Positions 55,823-64,000 of a stretch of DNA of 64,000 nucleotides are shown in pieces (position 1 is the stretch's first letter; every line of letters starts with the position of its first letter). The stretch comes from Paracoccus sp. S3-43. GTDB taxonomy: Bacteria > Pseudomonadota > Alphaproteobacteria > Rhodobacterales > Rhodobacteraceae. The DNA lies in contig NZ_CP119082.1 of the NCBI RefSeq assembly GCF_029027965.1, positions 1,096,001 to 1,160,000 of the forward strand, written 5' to 3'. The notes beneath the pieces were generated by a model. It was not told where the DNA came from. It saw nothing but the letters and a program-made list of their open reading frames with translations, and did no database searches. A program made the translations under genes and the position numbers.

Positions 55823-56358
55823 GCGACACCTCCCTTCGTCTCGATCGCCCAGAGCAGGATGGCGATTGCGTCGGCCTCGTTGTCGTCGGCGGGGCTGAAG
55901 CCGCGGGCGCGGACGGCGGTGACCATGGCGACCTTGTCGGCATTGCCCTTGCCAGCGGCGTGACGCTTGATCGTGCCGACCGGAACGCCCTCATAGGGCA
56001 CGCCGCGCAGTTCCGCCCATGCGGTCAGCGTGGCCATGAGCCCGCCGTAGATATGGCTCGCGTCGGTGCCCGCGTGGCGGCGGACTTCCTCGAACCAGAT
56101 CGCGGCGACGGGACCGGAGAGCCGGTCGATCTCGGTCAGCCAGTTGGTGAAGCGCAGGTAGCGCATGCCGCCGCCATCGAAGCGGCCGGGGCGCAGCGAG
56201 ACGGTGCCGCTGGTGACCAGACCGTCATGGCCGCGGATCGCCCAGCCGGTCGAGGTGCCGAGGTCGAGCGCAAGGATGCAGCGGTTGCGGGGGGCGTCGA
56301 GCGGCAGCGATTCAAACCTTGCGCCGTCGCAATTCGGGATCAGAGTCGGCTGAGCCAT
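55819..56358 (-). CDS. RuvC-like Holliday junction resolvase
   Basis: 179 residues with an RNase H-like fold: ILALDLGTSTGWAI (first Asp), IWFEEVRRHAGTDASHIYGGL (Glu), VGTIKRHAAGKGNADKVAMV, and DNEADAIAILLW (final acids). Phage RuvC-like resolvases debranch recombination intermediates before packaging. ATG at 56358 with AAAGGAG upstream. It begins the leftward segment that follows the palindrome-rich gap. Confidence 0.85.
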   Translation of the reverse strand: MAQPTLIPNCDGARFESLPLDAPRNRCILALDLGTSTGWAIRGHDGLVTSGTVSLRPGRFDGGGMRYLRFTNWLTEIDRLSGPVAAIWFEEVRRHAGTDASHIYGGLMATLTAWAELRGVPYEGVPVGTIKRHAAGKGNADKVAMVTAVRARGFSPADDNEADAIAILLWAIETKGGVA

Positions 56359-56698
56359 GATGGGTCTCCTTTGCCGGTGGCCTGTGGTGGTGGAAGACGA
56401 CGGCGGTCTGGTGCTTGGCGGTACGGGGCCGCCGTCGTCGGATCGGAGAGCACAAGGGAGAGTCACGGCGGCGCGCGCGGCTGGCTCGGACGTATGGGAG
56501 GAGTGGCCAACCCTGTGGGGTGGCCCTCCCATACGTAGTATGGGGGTTTGACACCTAACTGTTCCGAGGTGTTCAAGTGGCTGAAATCATTGCGGAATAA
56601 GACTTCATGAAGTCTTCGGGCATGAGTTAGGGACCTAACTCTTATTTGCCCGTAACCCGTTGATTTCATTGAGTGCACAGTTGGCGCTGTCATATGAG
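56359..56698. promoter_or_regulatory. Palindrome-rich intergenic region (putative operators or origin)
   Basis: This 340-nt AT-richer gap has several perfect palindromes. CGTATGGGAG/CTCCCATACG (56491-56500, 56526-56535) frames an inner hairpin. AAGACTTCATGAAGTCTT (56599-56616) is an 18-bp palindrome. GAGTTAGG-GA-CCTAACTC (56624-56641) is a dyad, and CCTAACT/AGTTAGG recurs at 56554-56560 and 56717-56723. CATATGAGT/ACTCATATG (56691-56699, 56708-56716) overlaps the end of the primase gene. They look like binding sites for a phage regulator or replication initiator. Weakly supported ORFs here are dismissed. Confidence 0.6.
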
Positions 56699-59020
56699 TC
56701 AGGCCTCACTCATATGAGTTAGGTCGTCCTCCAGCCCCTCCGGGTAGACCCAGACGGCGGGGTTTTCGACCTGAAGGCAGAGCCCGGACTGGGGGCATTT
56801 GAAGTGGCTGGGCAGGACCGGACGGGCGGTTGTGGTGACCTCGCCGGTGTCCGGATCGACCTCCTCGACGGGCGCGCCGAACTGCATGCCCTCGACGCAG
56901 AGGTAGCCGAACCGCGACCGGGTGACGGGGAAGCCGAACCCCGAGGGGTCGCGCAGGAACTTCACGAAGCCCTTGGTCGCCAGCACGCTGAGGCGCTCAC
57001 GGATCGTGTGCTTGCTGCCCAGACCGCCCCGGTTCTCGAAGGTCTCGGCGAACTGCATGGCGGTGTAGAGGCGCTCGCTCGCCGCCTCATCCAGCAGCAT
57101 GCCGAGGATGACATCGTGTTTGCGCAGCCGCTCGGCATCGAGCTTGGCGCCAACCTCCTTGCGCACCAGGCGTTCGTTCAGCGGGTTCAGCTCGACCCAT
57201 TCGCCTTTCACCTTGTCGATCAGCTTGCCCGGCAGCGCGGGGCCATTGCGCAGCTCGATCTCCAGCCTACGGACGCTGCTGTCCTCGTCAGGCCGGTGCA
57301 TCAGCAGACCCGAGGTGTAGAAGCCGCGCAGCGCGCTGGCGCCGGAGAGCGCGAGGAAGGGATCGTCCTTGACCTGGTGCTTGCTGGCCTTGCGGGTGTG
57401 ATGGGCGAGGATGACGCCCGCGTCCGGATTGACGGCATCGCGGAGAAGCTCCACCCGGTCCTTCAGGAAGAACATCATGGCGGTGTTGTCGTTCTCGCCG
57501 CCGCCCTCAGGTCCGCCGTCGAAGAGATTGCGGATCGGGTCGATGACGATGATGTCGGGCGGCGCGTCGGCGAATGCAGCCCGGATCGCCTCGGCCACGC
57601 GGGCGACGCCCTCCGCGTCGAGCAGCAGCTTCAGCTTCGGTGTGGCGATGAAGGTGTCGCGCGCGGCGGCGATCACGGTGGCGGGCAGCGCGATCTGCTG
57701 CATGCGCTCGCGCAGGTAGTGATACTGGATCTCCGCCTGGAGATAGAACACGCGCAGTGCCCGGGGCGGCGCGAAGCCGAGGAAGGGCACGCCCGCCGCC
57801 ATGTGGACGAGCCAGGAGATCAGGAAGTCGCTCTTGCCGACCTTGGGCGCGCCGCCCAGCACCAGGAGCCCGCCCGGCGTCAGCACGCGCGGCCCGATGA
57901 CGTCCTCGGGCATGGGGCTCGTGTCGTCGAGCAGAGCGCCGAGGCTGAAGGTCGGCAGCGGGCTGGCCGGGGCATCGACGTGGGCTGCGCGCAGTAGCGG
58001 CGGACCGTTGCGCTTCAAATGCAGCGCCCAGAGCCGTTCGGACTCGGCCATCAGCCGATCGAGCGGCCAGGACGGGCGCAGCATGGCGGCGTTGTAGCCG
58101 CAGATCGCCTCCCAGCCCGCGAAGGGGTCGAGGCGGCCTTCGTGCACCAGGCGCACGTAATGGCCGATGGCGGCGCTGGCCCCCTGGAACCGAGACCAGT
58201 CGTCCACCGCGCCCTCGCGCACCGGCGTGGTGAGCACCGCGTCGATGCCGGGCTTCGAGGCTGGTGCGGTGAGGTCGCTGGCGAAGCCCACGCCGGGCAG
58301 CGGCGGCATCTCGGCGACCTTCTCGGCGAAGTCCGCAAGATCCACCTCGACGTCGCGACGTTCGCGGATCTGCACGAGGCGTTGATGGCCGTGCTTGTGA
58401 TAGACGGTGCCGGGCACCCGGATCGGCTGGTGCGCCGAGCGGAAATGCGTGTCGCCGCCGACCTTCACGGCAATCTCGCCGCGCAGGCGGCAGAGGGTGG
58501 CCAGATCCTCGCCCTCAGCGGGTTCGGTCAGTTTCCACCAGACATGGAGCTTCGCGGCGCCCTCGGGCGTGCGCCCTCCGCTTTCGATGATGAGTGTGGG
58601 CGCGCCGAGGTGGCGCGTGACGTGATCCAGCTTGGCCGGGATGTCACCCGCGTCCAGATCGACGACGACGGCCTGCATCTGCAGCACGTCGGCGGCGCGG
58701 GCCTGGCCCTGCTCCTCGACCGTGCCGGGGATGACATAGACGGCGGCGCCCTCGCGGTTCGCCCAGGCGGCAAAGGTCGCGAGTTTCCCTGGTGCGCTGT
58801 CGTCGGCCGCGATCCAGATATTGTGTGGCTTGCCGTCCCGGCCCTGACCCTTGTCGACGAAGCCGCGGAGCGGGATCAGCCCCTCGCACCAGCTGAACAC
58901 GGTGTCGAGGAAGACGGCGATCTGCTCGGGGTCGGGATCGCAGCCGAACGGGTTCTCGGACGGTGGCCCGTCATTGAAGTCCATCCACGGGTTGAAATGC
59001 AGGATGCCGTCGTCGCTCAT
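56699..59020 (-). CDS. Primase-helicase: RepB-like primase domain with AAA ATPase
   Basis: 773 residues. The N-terminal half (about 40-240) has a RepB/archaeo-eukaryotic-type primase layout (QAVVVDLDAGDIPAKLDH, ESGGRTPEGAAKLHVWWKL, HQPIRVPGTVYHKHG). A RecA/RepA-like ATPase follows, with Walker A GAPKVGKSD and IVIDPIRNLF, then LAHHTRKA. A C-terminal winged-helix region (SKHTIRERLSVLATKGFVKFLRD) ends it. It is likely the phage replication primase-helicase. Start ATG at 59020, overlapping the nuclease stop (ATGA). Confidence 0.85.
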   Translation of the reverse strand: MSDDGILHFNPWMDFNDGPPSENPFGCDPDPEQIAVFLDTVFSWCEGLIPLRGFVDKGQGRDGKPHNIWIAADDSAPGKLATFAAWANREGAAVYVIPGTVEEQGQARAADVLQMQAVVVDLDAGDIPAKLDHVTRHLGAPTLIIESGGRTPEGAAKLHVWWKLTEPAEGEDLATLCRLRGEIAVKVGGDTHFRSAHQPIRVPGTVYHKHGHQRLVQIRERRDVEVDLADFAEKVAEMPPLPGVGFASDLTAPASKPGIDAVLTTPVREGAVDDWSRFQGASAAIGHYVRLVHEGRLDPFAGWEAICGYNAAMLRPSWPLDRLMAESERLWALHLKRNGPPLLRAAHVDAPASPLPTFSLGALLDDTSPMPEDVIGPRVLTPGGLLVLGGAPKVGKSDFLISWLVHMAAGVPFLGFAPPRALRVFYLQAEIQYHYLRERMQQIALPATVIAAARDTFIATPKLKLLLDAEGVARVAEAIRAAFADAPPDIIVIDPIRNLFDGGPEGGGENDNTAMMFFLKDRVELLRDAVNPDAGVILAHHTRKASKHQVKDDPFLALSGASALRGFYTSGLLMHRPDEDSSVRRLEIELRNGPALPGKLIDKVKGEWVELNPLNERLVRKEVGAKLDAERLRKHDVILGMLLDEAASERLYTAMQFAETFENRGGLGSKHTIRERLSVLATKGFVKFLRDPSGFGFPVTRSRFGYLCVEGMQFGAPVEEVDPDTGEVTTTARPVLPSHFKCPQSGLCLQVENPAVWVYPEGLEDDLTHMSEA

Positions 59021-59784
59021 GCCGGCAGCCCCCAGCAGCGCTCGGACCACGGGCAGAAGCGGCATTCGAAGAAGTCGGGCGTGGTGGCGACGCGCGGCAG
59101 AAGCTCGCCCGCATCGGTCGCCTGCAGGATCCGCACGCCCCGGTCGGACATGCGCTGCGCGAGATCGGCATCGAAAGGCACTAGTTCGTGGTGCATCTCG
59201 GCGGTGTCCTTGTTGATCGCGGTGAACACGGCGGGCGCGGCCGAGATACCGGGGACCGTCGCCTCCATGTAGGCCTGGTAGAGCGCGATCTGGGCGGCAT
59301 AGACCGGCTTCGACTTGGTCACGCCGTCCTTGACGCAAGCGCGCCAGTTCTTCGCGTTCATCGTCTTGCATTCCCAGAGCGCGGGAACGGCCAGATCGAA
59401 GCCCTCGGGCCCGGCGGCGACGATGCCGTCGACATGACCGCGGATGCGCCCGCCCGCGACGGAGAAGCCGAACTGGCCGCCATCGGGGCGGTTGCCCTTG
59501 CGGGTGTAGAGATCGAACCCGGCGCCGCGCAGCCAGGCGACGGCCAGATCCTCGAGCGCATGGCCGATGGCGAAGATGCGCAGCGACTGGCCGCTGAAGT
59601 CCTGGCCCTCGTCCTTCGGCGTCGCCGTGAACTCGAACTGCAAGGCGCGCTCGCAGGCATGGCCGAGGCGCGAGCCGCCGAGGTAGTCGCGGGGCGTCCG
59701 TGTCGCCTGATCGGCGGTCAGCGCCCGATCGACGGCAGAGTTGACCCGGTCGGCGAAGCTGGGGCGGTGATTGTAGTCCAGCAT
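59017..59784 (-). CDS. PD-(D/E)XK nuclease (Cas4/RecB-like exonuclease)
   Basis: 255 residues. The nuclease core has GHVDGIV and ALWECKTMNAKNW (E-x-K), then QIALYQAYM. Cysteines C40-like (HACERALQFEF) and the C-terminal CRFCPWSERCW resemble Fe-S coordinating cysteines of AddB/Cas4-type nucleases. With the Sak4-like ATPase and SSB-like protein it likely forms a recombination module. The ATG at 59784 overlaps the preceding stop (TGATG). Confidence 0.87.
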   Translation of the reverse strand: MLDYNHRPSFADRVNSAVDRALTADQATRTPRDYLGGSRLGHACERALQFEFTATPKDEGQDFSGQSLRIFAIGHALEDLAVAWLRGAGFDLYTRKGNRPDGGQFGFSVAGGRIRGHVDGIVAAGPEGFDLAVPALWECKTMNAKNWRACVKDGVTKSKPVYAAQIALYQAYMEATVPGISAAPAVFTAINKDTAEMHHELVPFDADLAQRMSDRGVRILQATDAGELLPRVATTPDFFECRFCPWSERCWGLPA

Positions 59785-60194
59785 CAAAACGGCACCTCCG
59801 GCGTCTGCGCCCGGGCGATGTCGGACATGGCCTCGCGGAAGCCCTCGACGGCTTCCTCGATCAGCGCGCGCACCTGCGCCTCGGTCAGGTCGGCGAGCGG
59901 AGTGGCCCAGCCGATCTCGTCCATCAGCAGCGCCACGCGCTTCATGGTGGCGGTGATCGCGGCGCGCTCTTCCTCGGTCAGATCAACCATGGCGAAACGC
60001 TCCCGCGCCAAACGCGTCCAGAAGGACTGGCAGGGCATCGAGCAGAACCAGACCGAGGGCCGGGGCCGCTTCGACCGGTGCGGATCGAACCAGCCAAAAC
60101 CACGGGTGGGTTGCCGGCAGACAGCACAGAGCGTTCCACGCGGATGCCAGAGCCGCCGCCGGTCCTCGGCCGTGATGGGGATGACGGAGGCCAT
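59784..60194 (-). CDS. DUF6511 zinc-finger-like phage protein
   Basis: 136 residues. LCAVCRQPTRGFGWFDPH and SVWFCSMPCQSFW give four cysteines (C23, C26, C51, C55), a likely zinc ribbon; the rest is helical and acidic. It is found in alphaproteobacterial prophages between helicase and nuclease genes. Function unknown. It is 3 nt downstream of the helicase stop. Confidence 0.78.
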   Translation of the reverse strand: MASVIPITAEDRRRLWHPRGTLCAVCRQPTRGFGWFDPHRSKRPRPSVWFCSMPCQSFWTRLARERFAMVDLTEEERAAITATMKRVALLMDEIGWATPLADLTEAQVRALIEEAVEGFREAMSDIARAQTPEVPF

Positions 60195-60197
60195 GGG

Positions 60198-61886
60198 TCA
60201 TGCCGCCCTCCGTTCGGGCCGGGCGGCCGTGTCGATCAGCTGGCGGATGGCGCGCTTGTTGAAGCCGAAGGTCATCAGCGCCGAGGCGCGGTAGCGCGTC
60301 AGGCCGAAGTCGTGGCGGCACTCGGGCGGCAGGTATTGCAACTGCTTCTCGGTCGGCGGCTGGCGCAGCCAGGAGCGGGTCTTGAAGGCGCTCTCGTCGG
60401 TCTCGTGGGTGTTCAGCCAGTCGTCGGCCTGCGCGAGGCAGACGGTGCGTTCGCCGACACCCAACAGGTGGGGGCGTTCGCCCTTCGCCCCGCCGATGGC
60501 GTACCAGACCCCGTCCAGCCAGAAGATGCCGCCCCAGGCTGCGAAGCCCGTGGCCATCAGCGCGTCGTCCGTGCCGTAGAGGTCGACCCACGCGAAGCTG
60601 GATCGCTTCAGCAGGTCGATCTCCGTCATCAGGAAGCCCGAGAGCGGCGCGGCGGCGCCGCCTTCGCCTGCATCCAGATCCTCCCGCGGGAACGCCTCAC
60701 CGCAGAGCGGGCATTCGGTGGCGGCGAGCGGGATCTCCGCCTCGCAGGCCGGACAGGTCTTGGTCGGCGCCTCGCCGGTTTCGGTCTTGCCGTCGAGATC
60801 GACATCCTGTTCCAGCGTGCCGTGGATCAAGCTCGAGGTGCCGAAATCCAGCACGACGCAGTCGGTCTTGACGATGCCGGGATGTTCCTCGGGATCGACG
60901 GTGCGCAAGCCGCGTCCGACCATCTGGATCATCGTGGACTTGTAGGAACTCGGCCGCAGCAGCACGACGCAGGAAGTGGGCGGATGGTCCCAGCCCTCGG
61001 TCAGCACCGCCACGTTGACGATGACGCGGATGTCGCCCGCCGCGTAGTCGGCGAGGATCGCCTTGCGGGTCTCGGCCGCCAGATCGCCGTGGATCAGCGC
61101 GGCGGAAACGCCCGCCGCCCTGAAGGCGTCGGTCACATGCTCTGCGTGGGCGACGGTGGAGCAGAACACCACGGTCTGCCGTTCGCCCGCCTTCTCCTTC
61201 CAGTGCCGGATCACTTCGTCCGTGACGGGGGCGCGGTCCATGATGCCCGCCACCTCCGCCATGTCGAAATCCGACATGGTCTTGCGGACCGAGCGCAACT
61301 CGTCCTGCACGCCCACATCGATGACGAAGGTGCGCGGCGGCACGAGATGGCCCGAGGAAATCAGTTCGCCCAGCCGCACCTGGTCGGCGACATTGTCGAA
61401 GACCTCGCGCAGGCCCTTCCTGTCGCCCCGGTTCGGCGTCGCCGTGACCCCGAAGATGCGGGCGTCGGGATTGGCCGCGCGTACGCGGTCGATGATGCGG
61501 CGGTAGCTGTCGGCGACGGCATGGTGCGCCTCGTCGACGACCAGCAGGTCGAGGCGCGGCATGTCCGCGAGGTTCGAAGCCCGCGCCAGCGTAGGCACCA
61601 TGGCGAAGGCGACCTGGCCGCCCCAGGACTTCTCCGTGGCGTCGATGACCGATGTGGCGACGCCCGGCACCACGCGCTGGAACTTGGCGCGGTTCTGGGC
61701 TGTCAGCTCGTCGCGATGGGCCAGCACGCAGGCCTTCGCGCCGTCGCCGATCATCTCGCCGGTGACCGCCGAGAGCATGATGGTCTTGCCCGCACCGGTG
61801 GGCGCCACGCCCAGCGTGTTGCCGCGGGAAGCGAGCGCAGCCACGCTGCGCTCGACGAAGGTCTTCTGGCGGGGGCGCAGGCGCAT
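60198..61886 (-). CDS. DEAD/DEAH-box (superfamily 2) helicase
   Basis: 562 residues. Walker A APTGAGKT, DEAH box VVDEAHHA, motif III GVTATP, and the C-terminal helicase domain with STVAHAEHVTDAFRAAG and QMVGRGLR (motif VI). A zinc-ribbon (CPACEAEIPLAATECPLCG) and about 130 further residues follow. Probably a phage replication or recombination helicase similar to the UvsW/Rad25-like group. ATG at 61886. Confidence 0.93.
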   Translation of the reverse strand: MRLRPRQKTFVERSVAALASRGNTLGVAPTGAGKTIMLSAVTGEMIGDGAKACVLAHRDELTAQNRAKFQRVVPGVATSVIDATEKSWGGQVAFAMVPTLARASNLADMPRLDLLVVDEAHHAVADSYRRIIDRVRAANPDARIFGVTATPNRGDRKGLREVFDNVADQVRLGELISSGHLVPPRTFVIDVGVQDELRSVRKTMSDFDMAEVAGIMDRAPVTDEVIRHWKEKAGERQTVVFCSTVAHAEHVTDAFRAAGVSAALIHGDLAAETRKAILADYAAGDIRVIVNVAVLTEGWDHPPTSCVVLLRPSSYKSTMIQMVGRGLRTVDPEEHPGIVKTDCVVLDFGTSSLIHGTLEQDVDLDGKTETGEAPTKTCPACEAEIPLAATECPLCGEAFPREDLDAGEGGAAAPLSGFLMTEIDLLKRSSFAWVDLYGTDDALMATGFAAWGGIFWLDGVWYAIGGAKGERPHLLGVGERTVCLAQADDWLNTHETDESAFKTRSWLRQPPTEKQLQYLPPECRHDFGLTRYRASALMTFGFNKRAIRQLIDTAARPERRAA

Positions 61887-61900
61887 GGCCGGTCTCCCCC

Positions 61901-62524
61901 TTACTGCGCCCAGCTCGGCCGACCGGCGGCGCCGGGGGCGGACGCGGGCTGGCTGGGCTGGGTGGCCGTGGCGGGCTGCTGCACGGCGTGGCCCTGCGCC
62001 GGGGCGGCGGCGAACTGCGACGCGACCGTGCCCATCAGCGCGGCGTAGTCGCGATGGTCGGGGGTGACCGCGGCGCGGATCTCGTTCTTGTCCTCGCCGT
62101 TGGTGTCGGTGCCGATGTCGATGCGGGCGACGAACTCGACGCCGTCGAGATCGCCAAAGCCGTTGATGCGGCGGCGCGCCTGCGCCTCGGGCGAGTTGTC
62201 CTTGTCGGACACGCCGCGCGCCGAGTTGAGGATGCCGCGGATCAACCCGCGCCCCATGTTCGCCCAGTCCGGGCCCTTCGGGCTGTAGAGGCCGATCAGC
62301 GACCAGACCTTGCGCCGGGCGTAGGGCCCTTCGAGCACCGTGTATTCGGCGTCCAGGTAGACGGCGCCGGTGGCGGCGCGGCGCGCCCAGCCTCCGGTCC
62401 AGCCCTGCGAGGGGTCGTCGAAACCGCCGGGGCGGAGCGTCAGGCGCACCTTGGCGAGCGTGCCCTTGGGGATGACGTTGGTGTTGGATTGGGCGGAGTT
62501 GAAGTCGTTCCAGGGTCCGGACAT
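61901..62524 (-). CDS. Single-strand-binding-like phage protein (DUF669-like)
   Basis: 207 residues. The N-terminal SGPWNDFNSAQSNTNVIPKGTLAKVRLTLRPGGFD and a core with YTVLEGPYARRKVWSLIGLY resemble SSB-like/DUF669 proteins associated with phage recombinases. The C-terminal tail is a Gln/Ala/Pro linker. Its place between Sak4-like ATPase and helicase supports a DNA-binding role. ATG at 62524 with AAAGGAG upstream. Confidence 0.65.
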   Translation of the reverse strand: MSGPWNDFNSAQSNTNVIPKGTLAKVRLTLRPGGFDDPSQGWTGGWARRAATGAVYLDAEYTVLEGPYARRKVWSLIGLYSPKGPDWANMGRGLIRGILNSARGVSDKDNSPEAQARRRINGFGDLDGVEFVARIDIGTDTNGEDKNEIRAAVTPDHRDYAALMGTVASQFAAAPAQGHAVQQPATATQPSQPASAPGAAGRPSWAQ

Positions 62525-62625
62525 TGCGCGGCTCCTTTCAGTTGGAGGATGGGACGCGCAGCGGCGTCAGTGGGGAAAAGCCACTCCGGCGACCGGATCG
62601 GGACACCGGGCGTGGCGAGAGGCGC

Positions 62626-63501
62626 TCAGCCATGGCTGGGCTCCTGCGCGGGGGCGGGATCGGTGGGCGTCACCGGCGGCCAGGTCAGACGTTCGGAGAC
62701 CGGCGCCGCGGGGCGCTGGATCTTCTCCATCAGCCGGCCGAGATGCGGGGCCTCGACCCTGTCGAGGCGGCCGGAACGGTCCTTGGCCGGATAGCCCCAG
62801 GGGTTCAGCGTCTGGCAGACGAAGGCGCGCTGCGGCTGGCCGCCCGGGTCCGGGATGTCGGCCATGGTGATGACCTGATCCACGATGCCCGGCAGTTCGA
62901 GCCCGGTCTTGCTGCCGTCGATCTGCGGCTGGAAGACCTTGCGGTTGAAGTCGTCGAGCCGCTCGTCGAGGATGCCCACGAACCAGACATGCTTGCCGCG
63001 CGTGTGCTGCAGATGGGTCAGCCAGCCGATCATCTCGCGGCCATGCAGACCGTAGGCGCCGCGGATGTCGGGCTTGCCGGTCTTCTCGGAGAACGCTTCG
63101 GGCTGCCCACGGCACCACTGGAAGCAGAGCCGCCCGGCCACCGTGATCGAGTCGATGAAGACGGTCTCGTACTTCCCGATCACCGCCGGATCGCCGTAGC
63201 GCCCGCAGACCTCGTCGAAATGCGCCTGGCTGTAGGGCTGGTCCTCGCGCAGCGCCGGGTTCGGCCCGCCGATGAACACCGCGAAGTCGCGGCATTCCTT
63301 CCAGGTGCGGGGCCGGAGCGTGTCGATCTCCAGCCCCTCGACCGCCAGATCCCCGGCCTCGAGGTCGAGGAAGAGCGTGGTGGAGGCGTTCAGCGTCCAG
63401 AGCAGGCTGGTCTTGCCGATGCCGGACCGGCCGAAGATGACGCCCTTGATGCCCTTGCGCTGCGCGAGCCGTTCGTCGGCGCCGATGATGGGAAGAGCCA
63501 T
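62626..63501 (-). CDS. RecA-like AAA ATPase, Sak4-type recombinase
   Basis: 291 residues. VIFGRSGIGKTSLLW is Walker A, TLFLDLEAGD follows, and KYETVFIDSITVAGRL is Walker B. This short RecA-core architecture, next to an SSB-like and a nuclease gene, fits Sak4 single-strand-annealing recombinases (AAA_24). The ATG at 63501 overlaps the preceding stop by one base. Confidence 0.85.
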   Translation of the reverse strand: MALPIIGADERLAQRKGIKGVIFGRSGIGKTSLLWTLNASTTLFLDLEAGDLAVEGLEIDTLRPRTWKECRDFAVFIGGPNPALREDQPYSQAHFDEVCGRYGDPAVIGKYETVFIDSITVAGRLCFQWCRGQPEAFSEKTGKPDIRGAYGLHGREMIGWLTHLQHTRGKHVWFVGILDERLDDFNRKVFQPQIDGSKTGLELPGIVDQVITMADIPDPGGQPQRAFVCQTLNPWGYPAKDRSGRLDRVEAPHLGRLMEKIQRPAAPVSERLTWPPVTPTDPAPAQEPSHG

Positions 63502-63797
63502 CACTGGCCCTCCTTCTTCAGCACCGCCGTGGCGGCGCGATCTGCGCCGACGCAACCCGCTTCGCGAGCGAGCTTGTAGAGCCGCTTCAGCGCATCGGCG
63601 CGTCGGTAGGCGGCCGTGCTCTCACGCTCCGCTTCCACGATCGCGAAGGCGATCTCGTCGACGCTCGCCTCGACGACCGGCAGCGGCTCGCGTGGCTCGT
63701 CACCGGCGCGCTGCGGGAGGGAGATGGTTTCGGGGAGGTCTTCGAGCGCGTAGCTCGCCTTGCGAAGACGGGTGATGTCGTCCGGCTGGTCCGGCAT
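63501..63797 (-). CDS. Hypothetical phage protein
   Basis: 98 residues, acidic N terminus (PDQPDDITRLRKASYALEDL) and a helical C-terminal half (DEIAFAIVEAERESTAAYRRADALKRLYKLAREAG). No known domain. The ATG at 63797 has GGAGAA upstream; an in-frame ATG at 63836 overlaps the next gene stop (TGATG) and would give 111 residues. Confidence 0.68.
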   Translation of the reverse strand: MPDQPDDITRLRKASYALEDLPETISLPQRAGDEPREPLPVVEASVDEIAFAIVEAERESTAAYRRADALKRLYKLAREAGCVGADRAATAVLKKEGQ

Positions 63798-63835
63798 GGC
63801 TTTTCTCCGTGAGATGAGGTGATCGAGGAGGCGCA

Positions 63836-64000
63836 TCACGCGGCCTCGCGGACGTCGGGCGCGGGCTCGGCGACGTAGATCGCCAAGAGCGGCGTCCCGT
63901 CGGCGTGGACGCCGGCGTCCTCGATCTGATAGTTGCGGTTGGGCTCGCAGACCTCGGTCAGCTCCCAGCGGCGATAGAGCCCCGGAAGACGCCTGAAATC
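63836..64000 (-). CDS. Hypothetical phage protein, N terminus outside window
   Basis: The 54 visible C-terminal residues read FRRLPGLYRRWELTEVCEP, then YQIEDAGVHADGTPLLAIYVAEP and end VREAA. No domain recognised. It continues past base 64000, showing that the prophage operon extends beyond the window. Confidence 0.6.
   Translation of the reverse strand, partial: DFRRLPGLYRRWELTEVCEPNRNYQIEDAGVHADGTPLLAIYVAEPAPDVREAA

Larger units (their letters stand above)
27274..64000 (-). mobile_element. Prophage with lambda-like head, GTA-like tail and mer cargo (right end outside window)
   Basis: An almost continuous minus-strand array from DNA metabolism (right) through methyltransferases, terminase, portal, capsid and tail to lysis genes (left). 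The left end is within 27260-27310, after truncated kefB and before the spanin gene. No integrase, excisionase or CI-type repressor is in the window, so the other end lies past base 64000. Two small plus-strand genes (51027-51967) and a mer operon (40248-43130) interrupt the array. Most structural genes are intact, so it could be inducible apart from damage to small genes. Confidence 0.9.

Noticed and set aside
56463..56693. 76-codon minus-strand frame in the palindrome-rich gap
   Set aside because: Runs through all the palindromes and has no protein-like conservation that I can recognise.
54833..56698. CRISPR-like or tandem repeat array
   Set aside because: Repeats are palindromic and irregularly spaced, with no regular repeat-spacer unit.
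27274..64000. Interpretation as a Rhodobacter gene transfer agent
   Set aside because: Only distal tail genes are GTA-like; lambda-type terminase and portal, replication, recombination, methylation and lysis genes show a true prophage.

Overview
This GC-rich window looks like the chromosome of a Rhodobacteraceae alphaproteobacterium, most likely Paracoccus or a close relative. The inference rests on high GC with strong GC3 bias, a coaBC - cysteine desulfurase - sufBCD - YIP1 - sufS arrangement, a VPLPA-CTERM-type exported protein, and a prophage whose tail genes resemble the Rhodobacter gene transfer agent. No database search was possible, so names rest on motifs, lengths and gene order.

Region 1 (1-12165) is backbone: the end of coaBC, an ATGA-coupled SUF iron-sulfur operon with two class V cysteine desulfurases, a DadA-like FAD oxidoreductase, uvrB, and a secreted VPLPA-CTERM protein closed by a strong terminator.

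Region 2 (about 12166-27273) is an island resembling the transmissible locus of stress tolerance (tLST/LHR). A leftward operon carries three small heat-shock proteins, PsiE, a DegP-like protease and an HtpX-like protease. A rightward operon carries a MarR regulator, FtsH, ClpK, a protein joining a ribosome-hibernation-like domain to sigma-like regions, HdeD, small proteins, an NDUFS4-like protein, a decayed rhomboid/thioredoxin remnant and a KefB-type antiporter lacking its cytosolic domain. The products cover protein holding (sHsp), disaggregation (ClpK), proteolysis (FtsH, DegP, HtpX) and redox/ion homeostasis. The left end abuts a ygjP fragment; the right end abuts the prophage at truncated kefB.

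Region 3 (about 27274 to the window end) is a large prophage, nearly all on the minus strand. Read in transcription order (right to left) it has a replication/recombination module (Sak4-like ATPase, SSB-like protein, helicase, PD-(D/E)XK nuclease, primase-helicase, RuvC-like resolvase), two DNA methyltransferases, terminase, portal, a protease-capsid fusion, tail genes with a probable programmed -1 frameshift, GTA-like distal tail genes, and endolysin/spanin lysis genes. A complete mer operon (merR, merT, merP, merF, merA) sits as a cargo module between two tail genes. Integrase, repressor and the right attachment site are not in the window.

The most notable points are the mer cargo inside the tail module, the HPF-sigma fusion in the stress island, the A AAA AAC slippery site in the tail chaperone gene, and a methyltransferase locus open and protein-like in two frames. 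Several genes are damaged: the island rhomboid/thioredoxin, a small phage membrane gene, ygjP, and probably the psiE stop codon.
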